Positions 8,545-18,719 of a stretch of 64,000 nucleotides of DNA are shown in pieces. A program made the position numbers and the translations under genes. The first letter of the stretch is position 1, and each line of letters begins with the position of its first letter. The DNA is from Paraburkholderia flagellata (lineage in GTDB: Bacteria; Pseudomonadota; Gammaproteobacteria; Burkholderiales; Burkholderiaceae): the NCBI RefSeq assembly GCF_021390645.1, contig NZ_JAJEJT010000004.1, forward strand, positions 1,240,001 through 1,304,000. Reading direction: 5' to 3'. Under the pieces are notes generated by a model that saw only the letters and a list, made by a program, of their open reading frames with translations, was not told where the DNA came from and searched no databases.

Positions 8545-9186
8545 CTACGCGAGCCGAGCGATTCCCGTGACCATTTGAACGACGCCAAACGCGGCAATCG
8601 CAACGGCGGAAAAGATGGAAATGCCCCGCGTGAATGCGAGCGGCAGCTTCGTTCGCAACGCGGAAGTCACGCTGCTCAGGAACAGCCACCACACGGCCGA
8701 ACCCGCGAACACACCTGTCACCATCGGCGCCACCGAAAGCCATCCCGGCGCGCCATGCTCGCCCGGCATGGCCGGCAACGGCCCGAGCGCCGCAAAAGCG
8801 GCGATGAACGAAAAAATGGTCAGGGGGTTCGAGAGCGTAAGCGCAAACGTCGTGAGGAAGTCACGCGTGACGGGCGTGCGCCGCACCTCCTGTACGGCGG
8901 CCGGCGCGCGAGGCGACTCGCGCGCGATAGTCCACGCCATCCAAAGCAGGAACGCACCGCCCGCCGCCTTCAAAGCCACCGTCAGCATAGGCAGCGCCGC
9001 GATGATTCCCGCCACGCCGAGCGCGCCGAGCAAGCCGTAAAACGCATCCGCGCACGCAGCACCCATGCCTGTTGCGAACCCGGAGCAGAAAACGCGGCTC
9101 AGGCTGCGCTGGATGCACAGCATGCCAATCGCCCCGACTGGTGCGGCGATGCAAAACCCCATCGCCACGGCTTTGACGAACAACAT
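8545..9186 (-). CDS. LysE-family amino-acid exporter
   Basis: 213 residues with about six hydrophobic segments. The N-terminal signature of LysE/RhtB exporters is present (MGFCIAAPVGAIGMLCI near residues 9-25), and the helix-3 region contains LSNPLTIFSF. A ribosome site (GGGAGAGGG) precedes ATG at 9186. Role: export of an amino acid or analogue across the inner membrane. It is divergent from an Lrp/AsnC-type regulator with 111 bp between starts, the classic arrangement for Lrp-controlled exporters. Substrate unknown. Confidence 0.88.
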   Translation of the reverse strand: MLFVKAVAMGFCIAAPVGAIGMLCIQRSLSRVFCSGFATGMGAACADAFYGLLGALGVAGIIAALPMLTVALKAAGGAFLLWMAWTIARESPRAPAAVQEVRRTPVTRDFLTTFALTLSNPLTIFSFIAAFAALGPLPAMPGEHGAPGWLSVAPMVTGVFAGSAVWWLFLSSVTSALRTKLPLAFTRGISIFSAVAIAAFGVVQMVTGIARLA

Positions 9187-9297
9187 GTCCCTCTCCCCGC
9201 AATTGATGTTCTATGGGGGATTATCGTAGACCGCCAGGAATATCCGCAAAAGGCAGGATTTAAGGGAAAATCGGCATTTCACCTTAAACATTTCGCC

Positions 9298-9759
9298 ATG
9301 ATGGACGATCTGGACTGGAAAATTCTGGCGCTGCTGCAGGAAAGCGGCCGCATAACCTATACCGAGCTTGCGCGCCACGTGCATCTCTCGGTGCCGGCGG
9401 TCACGGAACGCGTGAGACGCCTCGAAGATGCCGGTGTGATCGAAGGCTATGCGGCGCGCGTGAATCCGGCCGCCGCCGGCTATCCCATCTCCGCCCTGAT
9501 CGGCATTACGGTGCCCCAGTCCGCGAAAGCGAAGTTTCTCAAGCTGCTCGGCACAATAGACGAGGTGCTCGAATGCCATCACGTCACTGGCGCGGACTCC
9601 TACGTCATTCGCCTCGTGGCAACGAGCGTGGCCGATCTGGAGCGCCTGCTCCAACGGATCAACCTTTACGGCGAGACGCGCACGTCCATCGTCATGTCCA
9701 CGCCGCTCGCCGCGCGCGCGCTCGCGCGGCCTCAAAACGGGTCGCGCGGCAAGGCCTAG
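9298..9759 (+). CDS. Lrp/AsnC-family transcriptional regulator
   Basis: 153 residues. The N-terminal helix-turn-helix (DLDWKILALLQESGRITYTE, then LSVPAVTERVRRLEDAGVI) is followed by the RAM/AsnC ligand domain with CHHVTGADSYVIRL. There are two adjacent ATG codons at 9298 and 9301; either could start the protein. Probable role: amino-acid-responsive control of the divergent LysE exporter, and of itself. The gene converges on dgdA with 18 bp between stop codons. Confidence 0.9.
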   Translation: MMDDLDWKILALLQESGRITYTELARHVHLSVPAVTERVRRLEDAGVIEGYAARVNPAAAGYPISALIGITVPQSAKAKFLKLLGTIDEVLECHHVTGADSYVIRLVATSVADLERLLQRINLYGETRTSIVMSTPLAARALARPQNGSRGKA

Positions 9760-9777
9760 CCGCGACGCCCCTGGCAC

Positions 9778-11163
<1,386 letters not shown>

Positions 11164-11183
11164 CTAGAAGAGACGCTAATATC

Positions 11184-12065
11184 ATGAGCCGCCCGCTCGA
11201 AATCGATCTGCTGCGATCGTTCGCGGTCATTGCCGAGATGCGTTCGCTAAGCCGCGCGGCCGAACGCGTTGGCCGCACCCAGTCGGCGCTGAGCCAGCAG
11301 ATCAAGCGGCTCGAGGAGATCGTCGATCAGCCGCTGTTTCAGCGCACCGGGCGCGGTGTCGCGCTGACGAGCCCTGGCGAGCGCCTGCTGGTCTACGCGC
11401 AGCGCATGCTCCGCTTGCACGACGAGGCGATGGCCGACCTGTGCGGCACGGGCTTGTCGGGCACCATCCGCTTCGGCTGCCCGGACGACTATGCAGCCGT
11501 GTTCCTCCCCTCTTTGCTGCGGCAGTTTTCGAGCCAGCATCCCCATGCGCTCGTGGAGGTCGTATGCGTTCCCACGCCGCGCCTGCTCGAACAACTCGAC
11601 AAGCGGGCGGTCGACCTCGCCATGGTGTCGCTGCCTTTGACCGCCAGTGAGTTTGCCGACGCCCGCGGCACCGACGACGAGATCATTCGACGCGAGCAAC
11701 TGGTCTGGATCGGTTCGCCCGAGCTCGACGCCGCCCACTTCGATCCGCTGCCGCTCGCGCTCTCCGACCCCGATACGCTCGACCACATCGCGGCCTGCGA
11801 GGCGTTGGAGCGCGCGGGCAGAGCCTACCGCGTCGCGTATGCGAGCAGCAGTCTGGCCGGGCTCACCGCGCTAGTGCGTTCGGGCCAGGCCTTCGCCGTC
11901 ATGACGCAAACGGCCGTTCCGCCGGATCTGGCCATTCTCAATGGCAACCCCGCGCTGCCGCCCTTGCCGGCTGTTGGCATCACGATAAAGTTCGGGCGCA
12001 AGCGGCCGTCGCTTCTTACGGCGGCGTTTGCAGAGCACATTCGGCTCACGCTGCCGCTGTTGTGA
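11184..12065 (+). CDS. dgdR: LysR-family regulator of dialkylglycine decarboxylase
   Basis: 293 residues. The winged helix lies near residues 5-65 (SLSRAAERVGRTQSALSQQI) with the substrate-binding domain after about residue 90. The gene is divergent from dgdA exactly as in Burkholderia cepacia, where DgdR represses dgdA until a dialkylglycine is present. ATG at 11184 (MSRPLEID) is preferred over ATG at 11157, because the latter abuts the palindrome and leaves no room for a ribosome site. Confidence 0.88.
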   Translation: MSRPLEIDLLRSFAVIAEMRSLSRAAERVGRTQSALSQQIKRLEEIVDQPLFQRTGRGVALTSPGERLLVYAQRMLRLHDEAMADLCGTGLSGTIRFGCPDDYAAVFLPSLLRQFSSQHPHALVEVVCVPTPRLLEQLDKRAVDLAMVSLPLTASEFADARGTDDEIIRREQLVWIGSPELDAAHFDPLPLALSDPDTLDHIAACEALERAGRAYRVAYASSSLAGLTALVRSGQAFAVMTQTAVPPDLAILNGNPALPPLPAVGITIKFGRKRPSLLTAAFAEHIRLTLPLL

Positions 12066-12229
12066 ACGCGCAGCCGCGAGAGCAGCGCAAGCCGCGCCTC
12101 AAAGCGTGTGCGGGGTCTTCGCCCTCGCGCGCACGAGCGGCGAGCGCCATTTAGTACGGGCCGCGCGCGATGGCACGCATCCCAACTTTCGCTGACAATC
12201 GCACCCTGTCTCGCGGACGATATCCACCC

Positions 12230-12604
12230 ATGCCGAAAAGCCGAAAATCAATCGCCACGCTCCTCTGCATCGCATTCGCCGCGGGCAGCGCCGTAGCGGC
12301 ACCAGCACAAAAACCGCCGGGGCCGGTCATGATGGTCCATTTCGATTACTACCCGAAAGACCGCCCGCAGATTCATGCGCTCGAACAGCGGCTGGCAAGC
12401 GCCATCAGGCGCGCCGATGCCGGCGAACTCGGCGAAACCGAAATTCACATCGACGGCAACGACGGCTATCTGTACATGTACGGGCCCGACCCGGACCGGC
12501 TGTACCGCGTCACGAGTCCCATTCTGAAGTCATCCAGATTGACGGCGCACTCCGAAGTCACGAAGTGGTATGGGCCGCGCAGGGAAACTTTTGTGATTCG
12601 CTGA
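12230..12604 (+). CDS. Small secreted protein, unknown function
   Basis: 124 residues. A signal peptide is evident: basic start (MPKSRKS), a hydrophobic core to about residue 20 and AVAA-type cleavage. The mature part of about 100 residues has VHFDYYPKDRP, then DGNDGYLYMYGPDPDRLY and a terminal WYGPRR. Similar small proteins with a YGPD motif occur in many proteobacteria without a known role. An in-frame ATG at 12170 would hide the signal peptide and is less likely. It converges on the lipoprotein gene at 12618-12968. Confidence 0.65.
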   Translation: MPKSRKSIATLLCIAFAAGSAVAAPAQKPPGPVMMVHFDYYPKDRPQIHALEQRLASAIRRADAGELGETEIHIDGNDGYLYMYGPDPDRLYRVTSPILKSSRLTAHSEVTKWYGPRRETFVIR

Positions 12605-12617
12605 GGCGGCGATCGCC

Positions 12618-12968
12618 TCAAAGCTTCGGATGGCACTCGAAGCGGATCGTCGAACCCTGCTGCTGCAGCGCCTCGATACCGTCCATTTGTTCGATGCCGA
12701 GGCTCGCCTGCATGCCGCGGCTCTCGCAATAGTCGGCTGCCGCGCTCACGGCGCGCCTGTGGGCGCGCGCCCAGGCGAGGCGTCCGCCGGACGCGGAGGC
12801 CGAAACGACGAACGTGTCCTGCCGATCCGCTGTGGTGACATTGCTAGCCGACGCGCAGCCGGCGAGCACCGTGCAAGCGGCGGCAAGTGAAACAAACACT
12901 CTGGTCAACGACCGCGTGATGCGCGGCGGCAACTTCGCGATGCCGCCAAACGGTTTCGACGTGCTCAT
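12618..12968 (-). CDS. Small lipoprotein, unknown function
   Basis: 116 residues. A lipobox (VLAGC) closes a basic and hydrophobic leader, so the mature protein should be a lipoprotein of about 78 residues. The mature part has no recognised domain; two cysteines (YCESRG and FECHPK) could form a disulfide. Its ATG overlaps the stop of the upstream membrane-protein gene by four bases, so the two are translationally coupled. Confidence 0.65.
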   Translation of the reverse strand: MSTSKPFGGIAKLPPRITRSLTRVFVSLAAACTVLAGCASASNVTTADRQDTFVVSASASGGRLAWARAHRRAVSAAADYCESRGMQASLGIEQMDGIEALQQQGSTIRFECHPKL

Positions 12969-13297
12969 GAATACAGGACCTTCACGCCGCGCTGGGCCGC
13001 CGTCTTGTGGGACTCCAGCGCCGTACGCAACTTCGCATGCTGCACGAGCTTCTGCGTCGTCGCACGCCCGGCCGTGCGAAGAACCCGCTTCGCCGCGCGC
13101 AGCGGCCGCCGCTCGTCGTCCCGGCTGTGCGCCCAGGCGCGCGCCGCGAACCAGCCGACGATCGTCCAGCCCAGCAGGATGTTGACAACCGTGATCGCAA
13201 ACGCATCCTTGTGCTCACGCGCGTCGGCTTCAATGGAAGGAATCAGATACAGGGCGACGGCCGCAATGACCGAGGCACCTTCGAGAATTTGCAGCAT
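12965..13297 (-). CDS. Small membrane protein resembling the superinfection-immunity family
   Basis: 110 residues. Two hydrophobic helices near residues 7-22 and 33-55 flank a short charged loop; the pattern LYLIPSIEADAREHKDAFAI-x5-LLGWTIVGW is typical of the Imm_superinfect-type family named after phage T4 Imm. In chromosomes these proteins are common and their role is mostly unknown. The C-terminal half is basic and probably cytoplasmic. GAGG precedes ATG at 13297. It overlaps the lipoprotein gene, suggesting a small two-gene envelope unit. There is no sign of a prophage around it. Confidence 0.65.
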   Translation of the reverse strand: MLQILEGASVIAAVALYLIPSIEADAREHKDAFAITVVNILLGWTIVGWFAARAWAHSRDDERRPLRAAKRVLRTAGRATTQKLVQHAKLRTALESHKTAAQRGVKVLYS

Positions 13298-13471
13298 CGC
13301 ACCACCTCATGTTCTAGCGTCGAAACTGGGCGAAACGTCTGCGCGTCGCAGGGGCAAGATCGGGCGCGATCGCGCGCCGGATTGTCCACGTCCGCCAGCT
13401 TCAGAAGCTGTTTCGCTTTGACTGCACCGCGGCCGTTGGGGCCGCCGTGACATGAGGTAGCAGTTTAGGAT

Positions 13472-13502
13472 CGTTCTATCGAAAGTCCATGCTAATAGAA
13501 CG
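13472..13502. repeat. Inverted repeat in the adhesin upstream region
   Basis: CGTTCTAT and ATAGAACG are perfect 8-bp complements separated by 15 bp. Too widely spaced for a terminator and without a T-run; it could be a regulator binding site. Confidence 0.45.
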
Positions 13503-13731
13503 AATTCAGTGTTGCGACTGCATTAACAATCCAAGCGTGCCTTCTGACAAAAAGGAAAGGTCGAGGGATTACTGCCGAATGACACCGTGAAGTAAATGAG
13601 GGCCAGACAGCTCGTGAATGCGGTAGTCATCCGCGCGAAGCGCGCAAGGAAGACTAGCGATTTTTTGCCCGTATTTAACTTTCTGACCTTGCGCTGCCAG
13701 ACGTGAATGTGGCCAATCCGATCAGGTGATT

Positions 13732-13760
13732 GACGGCCCGATCAGGCCGTCCGGGTTTTT
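13732..13760 (+). terminator. Terminator-like hairpin with no gene before it
   Basis: GACGGCC-CGATCA-GGCCGTC forms a 7-bp stem with a six-base loop, followed by CGGG and five T. It reads as an intrinsic terminator on the plus strand, but no plus-strand gene precedes it, so it could end a leader or small RNA starting in the preceding 200 bp. Confidence 0.4.
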
Positions 13761-13990
13761 CGGGTCAGGCTACAAATCGAATTCCTCCGATTGGCTCGAA
13801 CAATGGCTAAGGCGAAACTTCGTCCTGGAAATCTAGTGGTTCGTTGACCCATTCGGCCGTAAAGACAGGTTTCTTGTTTCGCCTGTGGCCGTTCGGAGAC
13901 GAACGACCCGGTAATTGAAAACTCGTCACGTTCGTATGGAACTTGACATCAAGCTCAATTAGATTGCTCGTAATTAATTTAGGATTACAA

Positions 13991-15991
13991 ATGAATAAGG
14001 TGTACCTTTCTGTCTGGAATGAACTCGCGGGTATGTGGGTTGCCGTGCAGGAAAATGCTGTTGGGCGTGGCAAGAAGAAGTCCAAAGCTGGCGTGCTGAC
14101 GGCGCTGGCTCTCCCCGCAGCTTGTGCTGCCGGCCTTATGTTGCCATCGGCGGCATGGGCGGATTTTTGCGCGGCAACCACCGCTTCACAATACAACTAC
14201 ACAGCGACTGGGACTGTGGCGAATTGCAGTTCATGGGTCGGCGGCGTGGTAGGTGGGGATACCGTGGGCTCCAGCATGTTCAACGGAATGGGGACCGGTA
14301 ATACGCAGATCATTGCGTCCACGACTCAGAAGAAGCTGTTTCTTTCGCCGGGCTCGTCGAGTGGAACGGCGTACTATGCGACGCTCTCGAACGGTACGAC
14401 CGGCGTTCTTTTCTCGGGTCTCAACGCCGGCTTGAATGCAAGCGATGCGGTCAACGTGAGCCAGCTCACGCCGTTGGTCAGCTCGCTCGGCGGTGGCGCT
14501 TCGTTTAACAGCTCGACTGGCGTCGTCACGGGTCCCAGCTACACGCTGACTAACGCGAATGCGATCACGGGTCAGTCGTCGTCGACCGCGCAGAACACGG
14601 TGGGCGGTGCGTTCAGTGAGGTGGATTCCGCGCTCGGCCAACTGGACACCTCCGTCACGGCGATGCAGGGCCAGGTCACGTCGCTGCAAGGCCAGATGGC
14701 GGACGCCGTGCTGTACGACTCGTCGGCGCACGATTCGGTCACGCTTGGCGGCGTCGGCGCAACGATGCCGGTCGCGCTGCACAACGTCGCAGCGGGTGCC
14801 ATTAGCGCCAGCAGCACGGATGCGGTCAACGGTTCGCAAATCTATGGTCTCGCTAGCTCGACCGCTACTGCCTTGGGCGGCGGCTCGTCGGTGAATGCGG
14901 ATGGCTCGATCTCCGCGCCGCAATATGCTGTGGGCGGTCAGACGTTCAGCAACGCCGGCGACGCCTTCTCGAATCTCGACGGCCGCACGACGGCGAACAC
15001 CGACGCGATCAGCAATCTGCAAGGCCAGATGGCCGATGGCGTGGTCTACGACTCGTCTGCGCACAATGCCGTGACGTTTGGCGGTGTCGGTGCGACGACG
15101 CCGGTCGCGCTGCACAACGTGGCAGCGGGCACCATCAGCGCCGCCAGCACTGACGCCGTGAACGGTTCGCAACTCTACGCGACGAACCAGCAAGTGGCGC
15201 AGAACACGAGCGATATCGCCGATCTGCAGAGCAACGTCTCGAACATTAGCGGTCAGATGGCGAACGCCGTTTCGTACGACTCGTCAGCGCACGACTCGAT
15301 CACGCTGGGCGGCGCGGGCGCCACCACGGCGGTCGCACTGCACAACGTGGCGACCGGCACGGCCGCCACCGATGCTGTGAACGTTGGTCAGATGAACGAT
15401 GCCCTCGCGGCGGTTTCGCAGGAAGCCGCCAACGCGGCCAACCCGTTCGTCGCCGCCAATGGCGATCGCGCTTCGGAAGGCGCAGTGGCCAGCGGTACGC
15501 ACGCGACGGCTGTCGGCCCGAACGCGGTGGCGAGCGGCGCGAACTCGGTCGCCTTGGGTGCGGGTTCCGTTGCAGACCGTGACAACAGCGTTTCGGTGGG
15601 TTCGGCGGGCAACGAGCGTCAAATCACCAACGTGGCAGCCGGCACCGCAGGCACCGACGCGGTGAACGTCGACCAGCTCAACGCCGCAACGGCACAATCG
15701 CAAGGTTATGTGGACTCGCGCATTGCGGGTGTCCAGAACCAGATCGACGACGCCAAGCGTTCGGCGTTCGGCGCGGCTGCGGCTGCGATGGCGGTGGCGG
15801 GTCTTCCGCAGCCGACGCAACCGGGCAAGACGATGGTTGCCGCAGGCGCGTCGCATATCGGCGGCCAGACCGGCATGGCACTTGGCATCTCCTATGTTAC
15901 GGAGAACAACAAGTGGGTCGGCAAGCTCGCCGCGAGCTCGAGCTCGCAGGGCAACACCGGCGTCACCGTGGGCGCGGGCTATCAATGGTAA
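13991..15991 (+). CDS. Trimeric autotransporter adhesin (YadA/Hia type)
   Basis: 666 residues. The N-terminus is the extended signal peptide region (MNKVYLSVWNELAGMWVAVQ), then a hydrophobic core and a likely cleavage at AWA-DF near residue 57. The passenger has stalk and neck repeats: three copies of a block with YDSSAH, HNVA and DAVN motifs, then a YadA-head stretch (ATAVGPNAVASGANSVALG) and a neck with NVAAGTAGTDAVNVDQL. The last 75 or so residues are the YadA anchor that forms the outer-membrane trimer barrel and ends in Trp. Role: surface adhesion. The stalk is short compared with many relatives. A strong terminator follows at 16044. The gene stands alone, without an obvious chaperone partner. 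Confidence 0.93.
   Translation: MNKVYLSVWNELAGMWVAVQENAVGRGKKKSKAGVLTALALPAACAAGLMLPSAAWADFCAATTASQYNYTATGTVANCSSWVGGVVGGDTVGSSMFNGMGTGNTQIIASTTQKKLFLSPGSSSGTAYYATLSNGTTGVLFSGLNAGLNASDAVNVSQLTPLVSSLGGGASFNSSTGVVTGPSYTLTNANAITGQSSSTAQNTVGGAFSEVDSALGQLDTSVTAMQGQVTSLQGQMADAVLYDSSAHDSVTLGGVGATMPVALHNVAAGAISASSTDAVNGSQIYGLASSTATALGGGSSVNADGSISAPQYAVGGQTFSNAGDAFSNLDGRTTANTDAISNLQGQMADGVVYDSSAHNAVTFGGVGATTPVALHNVAAGTISAASTDAVNGSQLYATNQQVAQNTSDIADLQSNVSNISGQMANAVSYDSSAHDSITLGGAGATTAVALHNVATGTAATDAVNVGQMNDALAAVSQEAANAANPFVAANGDRASEGAVASGTHATAVGPNAVASGANSVALGAGSVADRDNSVSVGSAGNERQITNVAAGTAGTDAVNVDQLNAATAQSQGYVDSRIAGVQNQIDDAKRSAFGAAAAAMAVAGLPQPTQPGKTMVAAGASHIGGQTGMALGISYVTENNKWVGKLAASSSSQGNTGVTVGAGYQW
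14690..15400 (+). repeat. Three imperfect passenger repeats in the adhesin gene
   Basis: Blocks of about 150 bp begin near 14690, 15023 and 15251, each coding GQMA(D/N)xVxYDSSAH, then a VTLGG-type stretch and ALHNVA. The first two are closest. They are candidate sites for recombination that would shorten or lengthen the stalk. Confidence 0.75.
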
Positions 15992-16043
15992 TGGTGCAGG
16001 GGTAGTTGGAGGGCGTTGCATTGCGGCACCCTTCGTTCTGGGG

Positions 16044-16073
16044 CCCGGCAGTCGGAAGACTGCCGGGCTTTTT
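16044..16073 (+). terminator. Intrinsic terminator after the adhesin gene
   Basis: A perfect 10-bp stem CCCGGCAGTC / GACTGCCGGG with loop GGAA is followed by CTTTTT, 53 bp after the adhesin stop codon. Confidence 0.88.
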
Positions 16074-16171
16074 GCTTCCCGGCAGGACACGGGCCAGGGC
16101 GCGGGCACGCGCGCATCGCAAATCTCCCGCCTGACGCGTGCCAGCGCCGCCAAACCGGGATCAAGCCAGGC

Positions 16172-17482
16172 TCAAGCCGGCACGCCCTCCATGGCGCGCC
16201 CGGAACGTCCCCACGCCACCACGACGCCGAGACCGAGCACCGCGAGGCACACGATCGGCACGATCATCGGACCGAATGCGGTTCCCGTGAGCTTGCCTGC
16301 GAGCGGCATCAGGTTCTGGCCAAAGAAGCCGCCGAGATTGCCGATCGAGTTGATGGCCGCGACACTCGCCGCCGCTCGCGCGCCGGTGAAGTAGCGCGGT
16401 GGCATCGACCAGAAGCACGGGTACAGCAGCGGAATGCACGCGCCGCCGAACACGAGCGCGATAAAGCGCAGCGGCGTGGAAGGCAGCAGCAGACTCAACA
16501 GGAAGCCCAGCGTGCCGAGCGCCGCGACGATCGCCATGGCGCGCAGAATGCTTTTCGCGCGGCGCAGCTTCGACGGCAGCCACAGCAGCAGCAAGACCGC
16601 CAGCGCCCACGGCAGCATGCTCAACAGCCCGTTCACGCTGCTCGACACGCCAAACGACTTCACGAGCGTGGGCAGCCAGTAGGTCACGCCGTAGAGCGAC
16701 GTCGACATCAGCATATAGGTCGCCGCGAACAGCATCACACGCGGATCGAGCAGCGCCTTCCAGGGCTGTGCGTGTTCGGCGTGCTCGGGCTTCTCGCGCT
16801 CGTGCGCAGCCGCCACGATCTGCTTTTCGCGCTCGGTCAGGAAGCGAGCTTCCTGGTACGACGCCGGCAACAGCTTGAACACGGCAATGCCGACCAGCAC
16901 GGCGGGCAGGCCCGTGGCGATGAACACCCACTGCCAGCCGGCAAGGCCCCATACGCCGTTGAGGCTCAGCAGCCAGCCGCCCACGAGCGAGCCCAGCATG
17001 TTCGCGAGCGCGCTGCCCAGCGTGAAGATGCCGAGCACGCGCGCGCGGTAGCTCTGCGGAAACCATAACGTGAGGTAATAGATCACGCCCGGATAGAAGC
17101 CGGCTTCGGCCACGCCCAGCGCGAGGCGCAGAGCGCAGAACACCTTCATCGACGTGGTGAAGCCCATCAGCACCGTAATCACGCCCCAGGTGAGCATGAT
17201 GCGCGCGAGCCACACGCGCGCGCCGAAGCGGTGCAGCGCGAGCGTGCTAGGCACTTCGAACAGCAGATAGCCGATGAAGAACAGCGACGACGCAAGACCG
17301 AACGCCGCTTCGGTCATGTTGAGGCTGTGCACCATCTGCAGCTTCGCGAAGCCGACGTTCTGCCGGTCGATGAACGAGATCAGAAACATCACGACGAGGA
17401 TCGGCATCAGACGGCGTGCGATCTTCGACATGACATCCCGTTCTTCTGCGGACTGCTGATCGACGGTTGAGTTTGTATTCAC
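16172..17482 (-). CDS. MFS transporter, ACS family
   Basis: 436 residues, about twelve hydrophobic segments. FIDRQNVGFAKLQM in helix 1 and FEVPSTLALHRFGARVW before helix 3 are typical of organic-anion symporters. The start is GTG at 17482 behind AGGAGAACCT. It lies 42 bp downstream of the substrate-binding protein gene on the same strand, so the two are probably one transcript facing away from the two-component genes. Clearly a paralogue of the carriers at 3364-4695 and 25866-27188. Substrate unknown. Confidence 0.87.
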   Translation of the reverse strand: MNTNSTVDQQSAEERDVMSKIARRLMPILVVMFLISFIDRQNVGFAKLQMVHSLNMTEAAFGLASSLFFIGYLLFEVPSTLALHRFGARVWLARIMLTWGVITVLMGFTTSMKVFCALRLALGVAEAGFYPGVIYYLTLWFPQSYRARVLGIFTLGSALANMLGSLVGGWLLSLNGVWGLAGWQWVFIATGLPAVLVGIAVFKLLPASYQEARFLTEREKQIVAAAHEREKPEHAEHAQPWKALLDPRVMLFAATYMLMSTSLYGVTYWLPTLVKSFGVSSSVNGLLSMLPWALAVLLLLWLPSKLRRAKSILRAMAIVAALGTLGFLLSLLLPSTPLRFIALVFGGACIPLLYPCFWSMPPRYFTGARAAASVAAINSIGNLGGFFGQNLMPLAGKLTGTAFGPMIVPIVCLAVLGLGVVVAWGRSGRAMEGVPA

Positions 17483-17524
17483 CAGGTTCTCCTACGTTTA
17501 TTTGTATGTTGCTTACGCGCGTAC

Positions 17525-18559
17525 CTAAGACGGACGGAAGTCCTCGAGCATCGCCACGAACATGTCGTTCCATGTGCGCGGTTTCGCCTTGATCGTGCCC
17601 ACCATGTACAGAAAGTCCACGTACTCCATCAACTGCTCAGGCCACACCGAAAAGCGAGACTCCGGCGCAGAGAGTGTCTGCACCACGTGCTCGCGCGAAG
17701 CGCCGAATCCCGACGAATCGACATATATCTGCGCCGCGGCCGCTTTGTCCTGCGCGATCATCCGGTTCGCCTCATCGAGCGCGTGAAGGAACGCTCTCGC
17801 GAGCGCCGGTTCAGTGTCGACCAGGCGCTTGGGCGCGAATACCACGTCGAGCGTGAGCGGCCCGAGCACGTCGACCGAATCGACCACGCGGTGAATGCCC
17901 GGCTGCTGCAATTCGAGCGTCGAAAATGGCGGCGACGCGAAATGCGCGGTAATGCCGCCCTCACGCCGGATCAGCGACTGCATGGCCTGCGGATGCGGCA
18001 TGCCCACGGTGATCGAATCGAGCTGCGCGAAGTGCTGCGATCCGAGCAGCTTGCTCGCGACCATTTGCAGCACGACGGCCGAAAGCGAGGTGCGAATTCC
18101 AGGCACCGCAATGCGGTCGGCGCTCGTGAAGTCGCGCAGCGTCGCGATCTGCGCACGGTTCGTATTGAGCGAGAGCGCCGTGGCCGAAAGACCGCTGATG
18201 CCGATCACCTCGACGTTCGGTATGCCGCGCGCCCGCGCCCACAGCTCGATGAAGCCAGGCGCGCCCACGGCGGCGAAGTCGAGCGTGCCGGCCATCATGG
18301 CGTCGTCGACGGAATTGCCGCCGTCGAGCCTCACCCACTCCACGCTCACGTCCGCGAGCCCCTGGCGGGCCGCGTGGCGCTCGAAGAGGCGCGCCTTCTC
18401 CATGACGAGCAGCGGCAGATACAGCAGGCCGTAGCCCTTCGAAATGCGCACCGTGCGCGGCGTGGCCTGGACCCAGGCAGGCGCGAGCCCCGCAGCCAGG
18501 GCGGCCGCGCCAAGCCCCGCTGCAACGAGTGCGCGCCGCCGCGGCGATTCCACGCGCAT
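17525..18559 (-). CDS. NitT/TauT-type periplasmic substrate-binding protein
   Basis: 344 residues. The leader has SPRRRALVAAGLGAAAL, a Tat-like twin-arginine region with a hydrophobic core and cleavage near residue 33 (VQA). The mature part follows the SsuA/TauA pattern: KGYGLLYLPLLVMEKARLFE, then GGNSVDDAMMAGTLDFAAVG. Such proteins bind sulfonates, nitrate, thiamine precursors or aromatic acids for ABC importers. No ATPase or permease gene lies nearby; instead an MFS gene follows and a two-component system is divergent. It may therefore act as a sensor partner or serve a distant transporter (inference). ATG at 18559 is chosen because the leader begins there. Confidence 0.83.
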   Translation of the reverse strand: MRVESPRRRALVAAGLGAAALAAGLAPAWVQATPRTVRISKGYGLLYLPLLVMEKARLFERHAARQGLADVSVEWVRLDGGNSVDDAMMAGTLDFAAVGAPGFIELWARARGIPNVEVIGISGLSATALSLNTNRAQIATLRDFTSADRIAVPGIRTSLSAVVLQMVASKLLGSQHFAQLDSITVGMPHPQAMQSLIRREGGITAHFASPPFSTLELQQPGIHRVVDSVDVLGPLTLDVVFAPKRLVDTEPALARAFLHALDEANRMIAQDKAAAAQIYVDSSGFGASREHVVQTLSAPESRFSVWPEQLMEYVDFLYMVGTIKAKPRTWNDMFVAMLEDFRPS

Positions 18560-18719
18560 CTTGCCGTCTCCAGTGGTTCGTGTCGTAATCACGTCGCTGC
18601 ATCTTCCATGGTTCGCGAGATTACCGGGCGAGTCTGAGAAAATGCTGAGAAAACACACCTCTCAGAACTCGGGGAAAACCCGCAATCGTAACCATGAAGA
18701 TTTCGGCAGGAACGGCATC

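Larger units (their letters stand above)
13298..13990. other. 693-bp non-coding region upstream of the adhesin
   Basis: No convincing gene. The stretch from about 13450 to 13990 is less GC-rich than its surroundings. It contains an inverted repeat at 13472-13502, a hairpin plus T-run at 13732-13760 and a TTGACA at 13943-13948 without a convincing -10 partner. The long leader suggests complex regulation of the adhesin gene, or a small RNA. Confidence 0.6.

Noticed and set aside
12965-13297. A prophage remnant around the superinfection-immunity-like gene
   Set aside because: No integrase, structural gene or attachment repeats nearby; such proteins are common on chromosomes.
13943-13948. TTGACA as a sigma-70 -35 element of the adhesin gene
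   Set aside because: No acceptable -10 hexamer at 16-18 bp spacing; kept only as a remark.
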